This document shows positions 33,732-41,588 of a stretch of DNA of 64,000 nt, piece after piece (within the stretch, counting starts at the first letter, position 1; the number at the start of each line of letters is the position of its first letter). The translations under genes were made by a program, and so were the position numbers. The notes beneath the pieces were generated by a model, which saw nothing but the letters and a program-made list of their open reading frames with translations, did not search any database and was not told the origin of the DNA. The stretch comes from a virus: positions 1 through 64,000 of IMG/VR virus record IMGVR_UViG_3300036861_000507, one strand, 5' to 3'.

Positions 33732-35096
33732 TTACTCAAGCTCATCGATTGTGACGGCCTTTGTGCGGCCCGCTGTCGCGGATTGCGCCGGACCCGGCAA
33801 GGCGGTGTGACGGCTCCCCTCCTCGAACGCACGACCGCGATCAAGCGCGGCATGCAAATGCTTCACCTCGAGGAAGGCGTAGGCGCGCTCGGTCTGCTCG
33901 ATCGAGGCGTGTCCCAGCCACTTCGAAACTTCCTCCATGGAGAGCCGCAGGTCCTGCAAGAGCCGGCACCCGCACGTGCGTCTCAGGTCATGCCAGCGCA
34001 GATCGGGGATGACGTCGGCCCAGGCCTGCTTCTCCTGGAGGGCGGCGATCTCAGTCCGGCGTGCCGGGGTCAGCTTCAGTCCCTTCTGCGCGAGCTTGGT
34101 CACCTCGCGGCGAAAGATGTAGGTGCGCCCGCCTGTGGCAATGTCCTTGAGCATGGGCAGCAGGTCAAAATAGCGGCTGCGGGTCTCGCCATCCTGGTGC
34201 CATAGCACGAACGGAGCCTTCTCACGCCCGCGCGGGTCGTTCTTGCCGGCCAACACATCGGCGGCCCGCGGCAGGGCTTTCAAGATCTTGACGCTGCGCT
34301 GAGGGATCGGAATAGTGCGGCCCTTGCCCGTCTTGCGACCAGTCTTGGCGAGCTCTCTTGGGACGTGCCACTCCGGCGTAGCCTTATCCAGATCGATCAT
34401 GGTCCAGTCAGCAGCGAGCAACTCCTCCTTGCGCAAGCCTATGTCGATCGTCAGCACGATACCGGCGAACAGCATGATGTGGTCCTCCTGCCGCATCGCC
34501 TCGCCATCCCAGCGCGTGAGCTTACCCCGGCAACGCCTGATCAGTTCGTCCTCCTCCTGGTGGCTCAGATAGCGGGTGCGGGTCGGCGCTGGCAACAGCA
34601 GGCCGCGCTTGGCGCGATTGCGCACGTAAGCTGCCACGCGGTTGCCCTCCACCCACTCCCACTCCATGGCGCAGGTGAACATGGCGGATAGGCAGGTGAG
34701 GTCGTTCAGGATCGTGCCGCTGGTGACGCCATCGCGTCGGCGCTTCTGCTCGAACTCCGACAACGTCGACGAGGTGATCTCGTCCAGCATCTTGCCCTTG
34801 AATTGCGCGGTGAGCACCTTGAGGGACTGCAGATAGCGCTGCGCTCCACGCGGCTTCAACCGCGGCAGATGTTCGTCTATGAACTTGTTAGCTGCCTCCG
34901 TGTAGGAGCGCGCAGGCTTTTCTCCCCAGCCTTGACCCTCGAGCTCTGCGAGCCACTTCTTGACCCGCTCTCGAGCAACCTTTGGATCCTTTGTTCCAAG
35001 AGGGTCTCGGAATGGCTTTCCATTCTTTTCCTTGCGCCCCCACGCCCACTCCCCGCGCCACCAGACGTTGTCGATTTTCGGCTTCTTGCTTGCCAT
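33732..35096 (-). CDS. int: Tyrosine recombinase integrase
   Basis: This 454-residue protein has the catalytic set: Arg222 in DIGLRKEELLAADW, His369 and Arg372 in WHDLRRTCGC, His396 in WLGHASIEQTERAYAFL, and the nucleophile Tyr406. The N-terminal ~110 residues bind arm-type sites and the middle ~60 form a SAM-like core-binding domain. It should recombine the adjacent attP with a tRNA-Thr gene. The start at 35096 lies well inside the upstream excisionase-like gene. Confidence 0.92.
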   Translation of the reverse strand: MASKKPKIDNVWWRGEWAWGRKEKNGKPFRDPLGTKDPKVARERVKKWLAELEGQGWGEKPARSYTEAANKFIDEHLPRLKPRGAQRYLQSLKVLTAQFKGKMLDEITSSTLSEFEQKRRRDGVTSGTILNDLTCLSAMFTCAMEWEWVEGNRVAAYVRNRAKRGLLLPAPTRTRYLSHQEEDELIRRCRGKLTRWDGEAMRQEDHIMLFAGIVLTIDIGLRKEELLAADWTMIDLDKATPEWHVPRELAKTGRKTGKGRTIPIPQRSVKILKALPRAADVLAGKNDPRGREKAPFVLWHQDGETRSRYFDLLPMLKDIATGGRTYIFRREVTKLAQKGLKLTPARRTEIAALQEKQAWADVIPDLRWHDLRRTCGCRLLQDLRLSMEEVSKWLGHASIEQTERAYAFLEVKHLHAALDRGRAFEEGSRHTALPGPAQSATAGRTKAVTIDELE

Positions 35097-35299
35097 GCGG
35101 TCTTCCTCTTGGCGCCGGCCGCGAGCCAGCGCTCGAAGGCCTGCAGGTCGAATAGATAGGAGGTGTGAGCGCCAGCGGGCTGGGTGGCGAAGTCGATCTT
35201 CTCCTCCGACGCCATGCGCTGCCAGTAGCGCGCGGTTTTGCCGGTGCGCTCGGCAAGATACTTGGCACTGACGAGAGGGGGGCGCTCATGGATGATCAT
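34877..35299 (-). CDS. Excisionase-like small DNA-binding protein, 220-nt overlap with int
   Basis: The first ~65 residues (MIIHERPPLVSAKYLAERTG, KTARYWQRMASEEKIDF, YLFDLQAFERWLAAG) have the winged-helix form of Xis/MerR-like directionality factors. The rest of the 140-residue frame is Ser/Arg-rich and lies over the integrase N-terminus in another frame. It may be real overlap or a lost stop codon. The position before int is standard for xis. Confidence 0.6.
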   Translation of the reverse strand: MIIHERPPLVSAKYLAERTGKTARYWQRMASEEKIDFATQPAGAHTSYLFDLQAFERWLAAGAKRKTAWQARSRKSTTSGGAGSGRGGARKRMESHSETLLEQRIQRLLESGSRSGSQSSRVKAGEKSLRAPTRRQLTSS

Positions 35300-35703
35300 T
35301 CGTAAATCTCCCCGCTATGCTCACGCACCCATACCCGCAGTGCATCCAGATCATCCGGGCACATGCGGAACCACTCGCAGTGCATGCGCTGGGCGCGGAA
35401 TTGCTTGTGTAAGGCGCGCTCGTCGCGGCCCTGTCCCTTCGCGACAGCCCACAGCTTGAGTTGGAAGGGGCAGCCAGGCTGCAGATTGGCCATCCGGGCC
35501 CCTGCGCTGTCTTCGGTGTATCCGAGCTTGATGCAGCCACAGCATTCGATGAAGTACACGCGACCGCGGTTAAGGCGATCAATCTCGCGTCGCGCAGCTC
35601 GACGCTCCTTGACGCTCTTCGAAGTGATCTTGGCGGTCAGCGCCAATGCCTCGGCCACCTCGTCGCTTGCGACCATCACGGACGGGTGCAGGCGTCTACC
35701 CAT
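35296..35703 (-). CDS. T5orf172 / GIY-YIG-like domain protein
   Basis: This 135-residue protein has RVYFIECCGCIKLGYTEDSA, followed by RMANLQPGCPFQLKLWAVAKG, LHKQFRAQRMHCEWFRM and a C-terminal helix. This pattern belongs to the T5orf172/MUG113 branch of the GIY-YIG superfamily, which may cut or bind DNA. The start at 35703 overlaps the upstream stop by 8 nt. A related domain occurs at 49725-50390. Confidence 0.65.
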   Translation of the reverse strand: MGRRLHPSVMVASDEVAEALALTAKITSKSVKERRAARREIDRLNRGRVYFIECCGCIKLGYTEDSAGARMANLQPGCPFQLKLWAVAKGQGRDERALHKQFRAQRMHCEWFRMCPDDLDALRVWVREHSGEIYE

Positions 35704-36382
35704 GTCTCTCCCCTTCCCCCGCCGCCGTGAGCGCCCCGTCCGGTGCACGAGAGCCGGGCCTTGTCTCGAGGTCATCGTCCTCGGGCCCGTCGTGGCAGAC
35801 GCAGTCGCATGGCTCGTCGGTGTCGTCGCCGTAGCGCTCCCTTGCACAGTCGAGGGCGTCGTCGTGTAGGCATGCGCAGTGGCGCCTCATGACGCTTCCT
35901 CCGGCTTCGCCGCCTTGCACCACTCCGCGCACTTCTTGAACGAACGAGGCCGTGAGCCAGCGTGCGGCGAAGCCGGGCCGCTCCTGGATACCCACCGGCA
36001 TGCGCTGCTCGCCGTCCTTGACCACGCCGGCGACGTTGCTCAAGAGCTCGTGCGCCCTGGCGACCTGGTCTCTCAGCTTGAAGGCTTCGTCCGGGCTGGC
36101 CCAGCCGCTTTCGATGAGGCGCTCGATGACCTCCTGGGCGTGCGGGTCGCAGCCGCAGTGGGGCCAGTCGCAGTCCTGGGGCGGGTCGGCTGTGGGCTGG
36201 GCTTTGCACTTCCAACTGACGAGCGCATGCCACTCGCGGATCGGCTTGACGACGACATGGCCGCCCACATCCATGCCGATGCCGCCGCCTTGGGTGACGT
36301 GCAGGCTGGGCGCGTAGTAGTCGCCTTCGCGCTCGCGCCAGAGCTCGCGGTCGGTGTTCTGCTTGCCGACTTGATCGGTCAT
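35696..36382 (-). CDS. Phage early-operon protein of unknown function
   Basis: The N-terminal ~50 residues (RELWREREGDYYAPSLHVTQ, GGGIGMDVGGHVVVKPI, REWHAL) match a common phage accessory-protein pattern. The middle is helical and the C-terminus is Cys/Asp-rich (DDALDCARERYGDDTDEPCD), possibly metal-binding. No function can be assigned. It overlaps both neighbours by a few nt. Confidence 0.6.
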   Translation of the reverse strand: MTDQVGKQNTDRELWREREGDYYAPSLHVTQGGGIGMDVGGHVVVKPIREWHALVSWKCKAQPTADPPQDCDWPHCGCDPHAQEVIERLIESGWASPDEAFKLRDQVARAHELLSNVAGVVKDGEQRMPVGIQERPGFAARWLTASFVQEVRGVVQGGEAGGSVMRRHCACLHDDALDCARERYGDDTDEPCDCVCHDGPEDDDLETRPGSRAPDGALTAAGEGERHG

Positions 36383-36543
36383 GATCTGCCCCGATCGTGA
36401 GAGCCGTCGTGGTGACCGGCGATGTAGCCGGCGATGCTCACGAAGGCGATGGCGATGGCCGACGCCGCGTTGTGGTGCGCGACCCAGGCGATGATCACGA
36501 GCGTCGAGACCGCAATGCTGACTGCGAGGGTGGTGCGGGTCAT
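36379..36543 (-). CDS. Small double-spanning membrane protein
   Basis: This 54-residue ORF reads MTRTTLAVSIAVSTLVIIAW, then VAHHNAASAIAIAFVSIAGY, with a polar HHDGSHDRGRS tail. Two hydrophobic segments are joined by a short polar turn, the layout of a small holin or membrane accessory protein. Its start overlaps the upstream methyltransferase stop, and its stop overlaps the next start (ATGA), so coding is likely. Confidence 0.5.
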   Translation of the reverse strand: MTRTTLAVSIAVSTLVIIAWVAHHNAASAIAIAFVSIAGYIAGHHDGSHDRGRS

Positions 36544-37235
36544 GCCGCCTCTCCGCTCTTCTGCTGCTCGGGAAGGTTGAGGGCGCGCTTCACGGCCGCT
36601 TCCGCCGCGATGATGGCTTTGAGGATCGCCGTCCCGACCTGCGGGACAATCGCATCCCCGAAGGCGCTTCTGCAGTCGGCAGCCAGTGTGGAGGAAATCC
36701 CATCACCCACTCGTAGATGGCGAGCAAGACTTGCGGGTCCGTCACGCCAGCCGCTGTGAGCTTGTCGGAGGTGCGGAGCCCCCGCATGGATAGCGCCCAC
36801 CACCAGTGGCCAGCAGGCGTAACCGCAGGCTTCCAGCTTCCCAAGTACTCGGTCGACGCCGCGAGTTCTGAGGCGAGGGCTGTTCTCAAGACATGCCCAA
36901 TGAGGCCGTACCTCGTCGATGATCCGGACCGCTTCGAAGACGAGTCTCGTCTCGGCGCCGTCGATCCCGCGGCCGCGATGATTGGCAGCGCTGGCGTCCT
37001 GGCAGGGAGGACTTCCGAGAACAAGATCAACTGCTCCGCATCCATCCTTGTCGAGCCTCTTGGCTGTCAGCTTGGTCACGTCGCGATAGAGCCGCACGCC
37101 AGGAAAATGAGCCGCGTAGTGGGCGCGCTTCCAGGCGTCGATCTCACAAGCGGCCACGGTCTCGATGCCGCAGGCATGTGCTGCGAGCGTCCAGCCGCCG
37201 ATGCCGGAGAAGAGATCGAGCACGCGCAGCATCAC
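36540..37235 (-). CDS. C5-cytosine DNA methyltransferase
   Basis: This 231-residue protein has motif I DLFSGIGGW, motif IV SPPCQDAS with the catalytic Cys, motif VI ENSPRLRT (N in place of the usual V), GAPHLRQ (motif VIII region) and a C-terminal GDAIVPQVGTAIL (motif X-like). It methylates cytosine in DNA. It is short for the family, so the target-recognition domain is minimal. It may protect phage DNA from host restriction. Confidence 0.85.
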   Translation of the reverse strand: MMLRVLDLFSGIGGWTLAAHACGIETVAACEIDAWKRAHYAAHFPGVRLYRDVTKLTAKRLDKDGCGAVDLVLGSPPCQDASAANHRGRGIDGAETRLVFEAVRIIDEVRPHWACLENSPRLRTRGVDRVLGKLEACGYACWPLVVGAIHAGAPHLRQAHSGWRDGPASLARHLRVGDGISSTLAADCRSAFGDAIVPQVGTAILKAIIAAEAAVKRALNLPEQQKSGEAA

Positions 37236-37441
37236 TCCACCCCCATCCTCGCCAATGCCAACTCGATCTTGCGGATCACGTCGTCGAGCGTCTGGGCCAA
37301 TGCCTTCTGCTCTTCCCGTGCCGTGTAGGTGCCGAGCTTCTCGGCCAGCATGTGGCCGACGAGCGCGAGCTTCTTGAGCGCGACCAGCTCGATGCCGCGC
37401 ACTTCGATGGTGACGGAGGCGGTGTCGACGATGTTGAGCAT
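37232..37441 (-). CDS. Small early-operon protein
   Basis: This 69-residue protein (MLNIVDTASVTIEVRGIELV to KIELALARMGVE) is helical and charged, with no recognised domain. ATG at 37441 overlaps the zinc-finger gene stop, and its own stop overlaps the methyltransferase start. Confidence 0.5.
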   Translation of the reverse strand: MLNIVDTASVTIEVRGIELVALKKLALVGHMLAEKLGTYTAREEQKALAQTLDDVIRKIELALARMGVE

Positions 37442-37647
37442 CACGTGGTCTCCACCTTCGCCAACCTCTTCCGGTGATAGTCGCCCCGATGCTGCTGCAG
37501 TGCCCTCTCGGTCTTGAACCGCCTTGAACACAGATCGCACTTGATCCTGGTGAGCCGTGCGGCCTTGTCGGCCTGCTCGTGGGCGTGCTGGGACTCGCGC
37601 TCTGAGGTGAGGGTTGGGGAATGGGCGATGGATTGGGTGCTCGGCAT
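37441..37647 (-). CDS. C2H2 zinc-finger protein
   Basis: This 68-residue protein has one finger KCDLCSRRFKTERALQQHRG, DYHRKR (C-x2-C-x12-H-x4-H) in its C-terminal half and a polar helix before it. Single C2H2 fingers occur in phage proteins and in Ros/MucR regulators, but this one lacks the Ros extension. It may bind DNA or a protein partner. It is coupled to both neighbours. Confidence 0.65.
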   Translation of the reverse strand: MPSTQSIAHSPTLTSERESQHAHEQADKAARLTRIKCDLCSRRFKTERALQQHRGDYHRKRLAKVETT

Positions 37648-38399
37648 CAGGCGGCCTCCGCTCTAGCCGCACTCACTGGGAATTGCCGGACCATGAGATC
37701 GTCCGGGATCGGTTTCTTGCCGGTCATCTGCTTGAAGAAGAAGGCGACGCCAGCCGTGGCGCATTCGTCGCGAAGATCACGCGCCCATTGCGGGTCCATC
37801 ATGCGGGCCCCGGTGCCGCTCTCTCCGCCGCAGATGATCCAGTCGGGCACTGGGTAGACATCCCGGAGCGAGAGCGGTCCGAGCGCGGGCTCGTAGCTGA
37901 TGAAGTGCACGGCGGCTGACACGCTCGCGAGGTGCCGGTAGCGCTGCTCAAGATGGTTCTGATCTTCCGCCGTCGTGCCAAGCCACACGTTCGGAAAATG
38001 CCCGGCCTGCACCCACAGGCTCGGCAGCATCTTGCGGATGTTCTGCGGCCGCTTCGTCAGCAGCAGCCAGTCAAGCTCTGGCGTCTTCAGGATCAGGCTC
38101 CACAGATCAACTCGCCACTCGACCGGCACCTGGTTGTCGAACACATCGGCGAGCGAGGCGCAGAACACGCGCGGGCGCTCACCCGATGCACGCGCCGCCT
38201 TCGCCCATTGCAGAGGCTTTTTCCAGGTCTCGGGCGACGTGCGCTTGCGCTCGCCGTGCGGACCCCAGCCCTGGACCCAACCCCAGCGCTCGTTCATGAC
38301 GCGCGCGTAGCAATGATCGCAGGCTGGCGACATCTCCTGGCAGCCAATCCATGGGTTCAGCGTATGCGTGGCCCACTCGATCTTGGTGTTCTCGGCCAT
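37647..38399 (-). CDS. Phage Gp37/Gp68 family protein (DUF5131)
   Basis: This 250-residue protein begins MAENTKIEWATHTLNPWIGC, then CDHCYARVM, giving C-x6-C-x2-C, followed by FCASLADVFDNQVP, WLLLTKRPQNI and IICGGESGTGARMM. The family has radical-SAM-like cysteine spacing and is widespread in mycobacterial and rhizobial phages, with no settled function. Start at 38399 overlaps the next gene's stop. Confidence 0.75.
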   Translation of the reverse strand: MAENTKIEWATHTLNPWIGCQEMSPACDHCYARVMNERWGWVQGWGPHGERKRTSPETWKKPLQWAKAARASGERPRVFCASLADVFDNQVPVEWRVDLWSLILKTPELDWLLLTKRPQNIRKMLPSLWVQAGHFPNVWLGTTAEDQNHLEQRYRHLASVSAAVHFISYEPALGPLSLRDVYPVPDWIICGGESGTGARMMDPQWARDLRDECATAGVAFFFKQMTGKKPIPDDLMVRQFPVSAARAEAA

Positions 38400-38770
38400 C
38401 ACTCCACCGCCCCCTCGTACTTCCTGAACCGCCAGGACTCGACCGTGCATTCGCCCCACTTGCCGGCGATCTCCATCAGCAGGACGATGTCGTCGCGGTC
38501 CCACTGCGACGTCTTGCTGCGCGAAGGCTCCTGGTTGATCAACGCCGAGACGATGGCGAGCTTGCCGGCTGACGGCTCGGAGTAGACGGAGAACTCCGGG
38601 ATCTGCTCGACCAGATCGCCGATCTGGAACGGATTGGTGCGCTGCACCGCGGGCAAGAGGTCGCGCAGGACGCGCGCCTGCATCGCAAGCGACGGCGGCG
38701 ATGGCGGCTTGCCATGGTTCCGATCGAAGAGGCGCTGCAGGTCGGCGGCGCTGAGCATGACTTTTTCCAT
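38399..38770 (-). CDS. Early-operon protein of unknown function
   Basis: This 123-residue protein begins MEKVMLSAADLQRLFDRNHG and contains VQRTNPFQIGDLVEQIPEFS and KTSQWDRDDIVLLMEIAGKW. It looks globular and mixed alpha/beta. ATG at 38770 is preferred over upstream codons because of spacing. Not recognised. Confidence 0.5.
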   Translation of the reverse strand: MEKVMLSAADLQRLFDRNHGKPPSPPSLAMQARVLRDLLPAVQRTNPFQIGDLVEQIPEFSVYSEPSAGKLAIVSALINQEPSRSKTSQWDRDDIVLLMEIAGKWGECTVESWRFRKYEGAVE

Positions 38771-38872
38771 CTCTCTCTTTCCTTCAGGTGAGGCGGCGGC
38801 TCCGGGGCGACTGCTCATGGGCAACAAGCCGATCGCTCACTCTTGCCGGGGCCGCCGCCCCATTCGTGAAAC

Positions 38873-39151
38873 TCACGCTGCTTTCGCCTCCTGCATCATG
38901 CCTCGCATCTCCAAGGCCGCGACGCGCAACGCGAGGACGTCGAACTCCGCCCGCGATACGCTCTTGGCAACGGGGTACATGAAGTGCTCCCGCTTGTAGG
39001 CCTTGACCCACTTCGGCATTCTTCCCCGTCCGAACCATCTCTGTCCGGTGTCGGGGTCCTCGCAGACGAAGGGCGGGACCTGGGCACGCTGGCGGCGCTC
39101 CCGCTGGAGGGGAAGGGAGAGCTGGGCCGGGGTCTGGGTCGGGCGGATCAT
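38873..39151 (-). CDS. Small early-operon protein
   Basis: This 92-residue protein reads MIRPTQTPAQLSLPLQRERR, then FVCEDPDTGQRWFGRGRMPK and WVKAYKREHF, and ends in a helix. The FxGRGxxPxW element recalls H-NS-type DNA-binding motifs (GRGxxPxW), so a small nucleoid-type protein is possible. Start overlaps the upstream stop (ATGA). Confidence 0.5.
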   Translation of the reverse strand: MIRPTQTPAQLSLPLQRERRQRAQVPPFVCEDPDTGQRWFGRGRMPKWVKAYKREHFMYPVAKSVSRAEFDVLALRVAALEMRGMMQEAKAA

Positions 39152-39423
39152 GCTGCGCTCTCGTCCTCGACCCGCTCCACCTTGATCAGGCTGTCCCCCA
39201 GCAGCTCCTCGAACATCTCCATCACCTCGGCCATGACGACGTCGTAGACCCGGTGCCGGTTGGTGCTCGACAATTCCTCCGCCTCTCGCAACTGCGAGGC
39301 CAGATCCTTGCCGCGCCGGAAGCGGGCGAGGTTGGACCTGGGCTGGGCGGGCCGGCGGATGATGCGCTCCGGCCCCGTCTGCTGGACCTTGACGATGCCG
39401 AGGTTGAGGGGTTGAGCGGTCAC
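39148..39423 (-). CDS. Small early-operon protein
   Basis: This 91-residue protein from GTG at 39423 (overlapping the upstream stop) contains RPAQPRSNLARFRRGKDLAS and RHRVYDVVMAEVMEMFEELL, a basic region followed by an acidic helix. Not recognised. Confidence 0.45.
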   Translation of the reverse strand: MTAQPLNLGIVKVQQTGPERIIRRPAQPRSNLARFRRGKDLASQLREAEELSSTNRHRVYDVVMAEVMEMFEELLGDSLIKVERVEDESAA

Positions 39424-39638
39424 GCTGCGACCTCCGGCTTCCTGTGTCTCGCCAGCCAGTCGATCGCCGCCGCCCGCGAGGGGAACTTGGCATCGAGCCA
39501 CGGCATGCCGCGCTTCCGCTCGCGCAGGAATATCTTGGCGTGCACGACGCCTTTCTCTTTGTGCAGCACGAACCGGTAGGGACCTTCGGTGGCCACATCC
39601 ATCTTGCCGGTGGTGCGGACGAAGTGGAGCTCCTTCAC
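39420..39638 (-). CDS. Small early-operon protein
   Basis: This 72-residue protein from GTG at 39638 reads MKELHFVRTTGKMDVATEGP, YRFVLHKEKGVVHAKIFLRE, ending in a basic helix (AAAIDWLARHRKPEVAA). It may be a small DNA-binding protein. Start overlaps the upstream stop (GTGA). Confidence 0.5.
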   Translation of the reverse strand: MKELHFVRTTGKMDVATEGPYRFVLHKEKGVVHAKIFLRERKRGMPWLDAKFPSRAAAIDWLARHRKPEVAA

Positions 39639-40105
39639 GCCGCCTCCTCCCGGAACATGTCGCCCTGCGCGCGCTTGCCGTTGAGGTAGGCGAGCGCTTC
39701 GGCCTTCACTTTCTCCAGTGCCTCCTGCGCATCCTCCGGCATCAGCGGAGATTTGCCGGTGGCGCTGTATTGGGCGTAGGGCAGATGCGGTGTGTTGAGG
39801 ACCAGCGGGGAATTGGCCGTGCCCAGATGCACGAACGCGGTGATGGTCGCGCCCTCCACGTCCTCGTCGGACTTGGAGAACGACACGCCGCCGATGGTGA
39901 TGGCGCCGTTCCACTGCTCCAACTTCAGTTCGAGGATGCCGCGTAGATGCTTGACGAGAACGTCGAACGCCTTGGTGAAAGACGGGGACGGCTCATCCGA
40001 GCACTTGAGCAGCGTCGTCTTGACGTTCTCGGCGAGGTTGCCGATCGGCTCCTCGGCCGTGATCTCGACCTTGCCGTCCTTGTATTTGACCTTGGTGATG
40101 TCCAT
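39635..40105 (-). CDS. Conserved-looking phage protein of unknown function
   Basis: This 156-residue protein begins MDITKVKYKDGKVEITAEEP and has GAITIGGVSFSKSDEDVEGA, then ITAFVHLGTANSPLVLNTPH. Similar proteins are common in rhizobial and burkholderial phages. A helical C-terminus follows (DAQEALEKVKAEALAYL). Function unknown. It overlaps the next gene by the start ATG. Confidence 0.55.
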   Translation of the reverse strand: MDITKVKYKDGKVEITAEEPIGNLAENVKTTLLKCSDEPSPSFTKAFDVLVKHLRGILELKLEQWNGAITIGGVSFSKSDEDVEGATITAFVHLGTANSPLVLNTPHLPYAQYSATGKSPLMPEDAQEALEKVKAEALAYLNGKRAQGDMFREEAA

Positions 40106-40329
40106 CACACCAATCCTTTCTCGGTCGCCACACGCTCTGGCATCGTTACGGTGCCGTCGTCGTTCACCTCGCACTGGCTCTTCGGAATCCAGAACCACTT
40201 GTCCCGTTGTGTAATCTCACCCGTCCTCGGGTCGGCGTGTTCCTCCGTGGTCCCATCGGTGATGGCGATGGCTTTCTCGGTCTCGCGCACGACCTTGCAG
40301 GCGATGTCCACCAGCGTTGCGTCGCTCAT
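40105..40329 (-). CDS. Small early-operon protein
   Basis: This 74-residue protein (MSDATLVDIACKVVRETEKA, then DKWFWIPKSQCEVND and TVTMPERVATEKGLV) has a beta-hairpin layout seen in many small phage proteins of the KVVRETEKA type. Function unknown. Confidence 0.5.
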   Translation of the reverse strand: MSDATLVDIACKVVRETEKAIAITDGTTEEHADPRTGEITQRDKWFWIPKSQCEVNDDGTVTMPERVATEKGLV

Positions 40330-40568
40330 CCCTTCCTCCTGCACAGTTCCCGATACGCCGGCACGCTCACCCGCCTCCACTCCAGGCCAGCCGCCTGGTC
40401 GGCCCTGACCTGCTCCAGGTAGTCCGCGCGCCGCTTGGCCCTGCCAGTAGAGAGCGTTTCGCCGTTGGCGTGCTTCCTCTCCGCCGCGAGCTTGCGCTTG
40501 CGTGCCGTGCGCTTGGCGAGACGCTTGGCCTGCCGCAGCCCGCACATTCTCTCCGCCATCATCCGCAT
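40326..40568 (-). CDS. Small highly basic protein
   Basis: This 80-residue protein is Arg/Lys-rich (LRQAKRLAKRTARKRKLAAE, then RKHANGETLSTGRAKRRADY) and ends PAYRELCRRKG. It probably binds nucleic acid. Start ATG at 40568 overlaps the upstream gene end. Not recognised. Confidence 0.45.
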   Translation of the reverse strand: MRMMAERMCGLRQAKRLAKRTARKRKLAAERKHANGETLSTGRAKRRADYLEQVRADQAAGLEWRRVSVPAYRELCRRKG

Positions 40569-40867
40569 CGCGCGCTCCCGTTGACCGGCCGGCCCCCGGC
40601 AGGAACCAGTGCGGCTCTTTCGTGTGCAAGGCTGTCGAGGTCCAGTACCAATGCCTTGGTGGCGTCCGACTCGGCGCCGCGATAGGCGAGCGCATTCGCC
40701 AGGCGCATCGCATCCCATGGCGTTCGGCTGCGACGGAAGCCCTCGATCTCCAATCGGACGGCGTAGGAATCCGGACTGGCAGCGACGGCGCGGTCGCACA
40801 GATTGTCGACCAGCTCGGACTCCATCGGGCGCAGATGCGCGAGGCCTTCGCCGGGCGTATCGCTCAT
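40559..40867 (-). CDS. Early-operon protein of unknown function
   Basis: This 102-residue protein is helical (MESELVDNLCDRAVAASPDS, RLEIEGFRRSRTPWDAMRLA) and has no recognised motif. It overlaps both neighbours, which fits a tightly packed operon. Confidence 0.45.
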   Translation of the reverse strand: MSDTPGEGLAHLRPMESELVDNLCDRAVAASPDSYAVRLEIEGFRRSRTPWDAMRLANALAYRGAESDATKALVLDLDSLAHERAALVPAGGRPVNGSARCG

Positions 40868-41145
40868 GGCCCCGCCCCCTGCATGGAATTGTAAGCACCC
40901 GCCCCGCCCTGCTGGACCGTCTCTGCCTGCGGCGGCAGGAGGTCGATGTGGGAGAGCGGCTTGTAACCGGAGAGCCCCTTGAGCTTGACGACCGGCTTGC
41001 CGCCGCTGAGATGGAAGACGCGGCCTGCGGTCTCGGTGTCGAAGTAGGGCGGGACGGCTTGGGCGTGCGACAGTTGCGGCGTCTTGCCCATCGGCCAGAA
41101 GCGCACGCGGATGCCGGCGCTGGGTAAATCGGATACGGTCGTCAT
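40864..41145 (-). CDS. Early-operon protein of unknown function
   Basis: This 93-residue protein reads MTTVSDLPSAGIRVRFWPMG, VFHLSGGKPVVKLKGLSGYK. It is rich in Gly and Pro with a beta-type core. Start at 41145 overlaps the upstream stop (ATGA-type). Confidence 0.45.
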   Translation of the reverse strand: MTTVSDLPSAGIRVRFWPMGKTPQLSHAQAVPPYFDTETAGRVFHLSGGKPVVKLKGLSGYKPLSHIDLLPPQAETVQQGGAGAYNSMQGAGP

Positions 41146-41588
41146 GCGGAGTCTCCAGCTTGCATCACGCTCGCACGCGCATCGGATTTCTTGCGGCTGC
41201 CGACCCGGCTGCAAATCTCGACTGCCCGCTGGCACAATTCCTCGTCGAACATCCCGACGTGGCACTGCTCGAATGCGATCCCCAGCTCACGTGCCAGCCA
41301 GGCGTAGGCCTTGCGCCGCGCGATGCCCTTGCCGCACTTGTCCCTGGCCTGCTTGGCCTGCCACAGCGGATCGAAGACGGCGTGGACGCCCTGCTTCGCA
41401 CGGCGGAGCTCGGCGTTGGCGAGGATGCCGAGCGGCTTGGTGGTGCCGGGATGACATCCAACCCATGCTCCGCAAGGCGCGCAGTGCCAGAAGCGCTTCG
41501 CAGCCAGGTCCTCCCGGTGCGGATAGATGGCGGAGCCGGGGACGAGGGTGGCTGGGTTGCGGCAGTAGGTGCAGAGGATGTCGGTCAT
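41142..41588 (-). CDS. Zinc-finger phage protein (DUF3268-like)
   Basis: This 148-residue protein has CTYCRNPATLVPGSAIYPHR at its N-terminus and WHCAPCGAWVGCHPGTTKPL, two zinc-knuckle-like pairs. KAYAWLARELGIAFEQCHVG then looks like a helix-turn-helix segment. Proteins of this DUF3268 kind are common in phage early regions and are thought to bind nucleic acid. Start overlaps the upstream stop. Confidence 0.6.
   Translation of the reverse strand: MTDILCTYCRNPATLVPGSAIYPHREDLAAKRFWHCAPCGAWVGCHPGTTKPLGILANAELRRAKQGVHAVFDPLWQAKQARDKCGKGIARRKAYAWLARELGIAFEQCHVGMFDEELCQRAVEICSRVGSRKKSDARASVMQAGDSA

Noticed and set aside
36590-37045. Alternative frame over the C5-methyltransferase with EWVMGFPPHW-type text
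   Set aside because: It has some likeness to methyltransferase tails, but the main frame is complete with all motifs and coupled overlaps, so the alternative is treated as chance.
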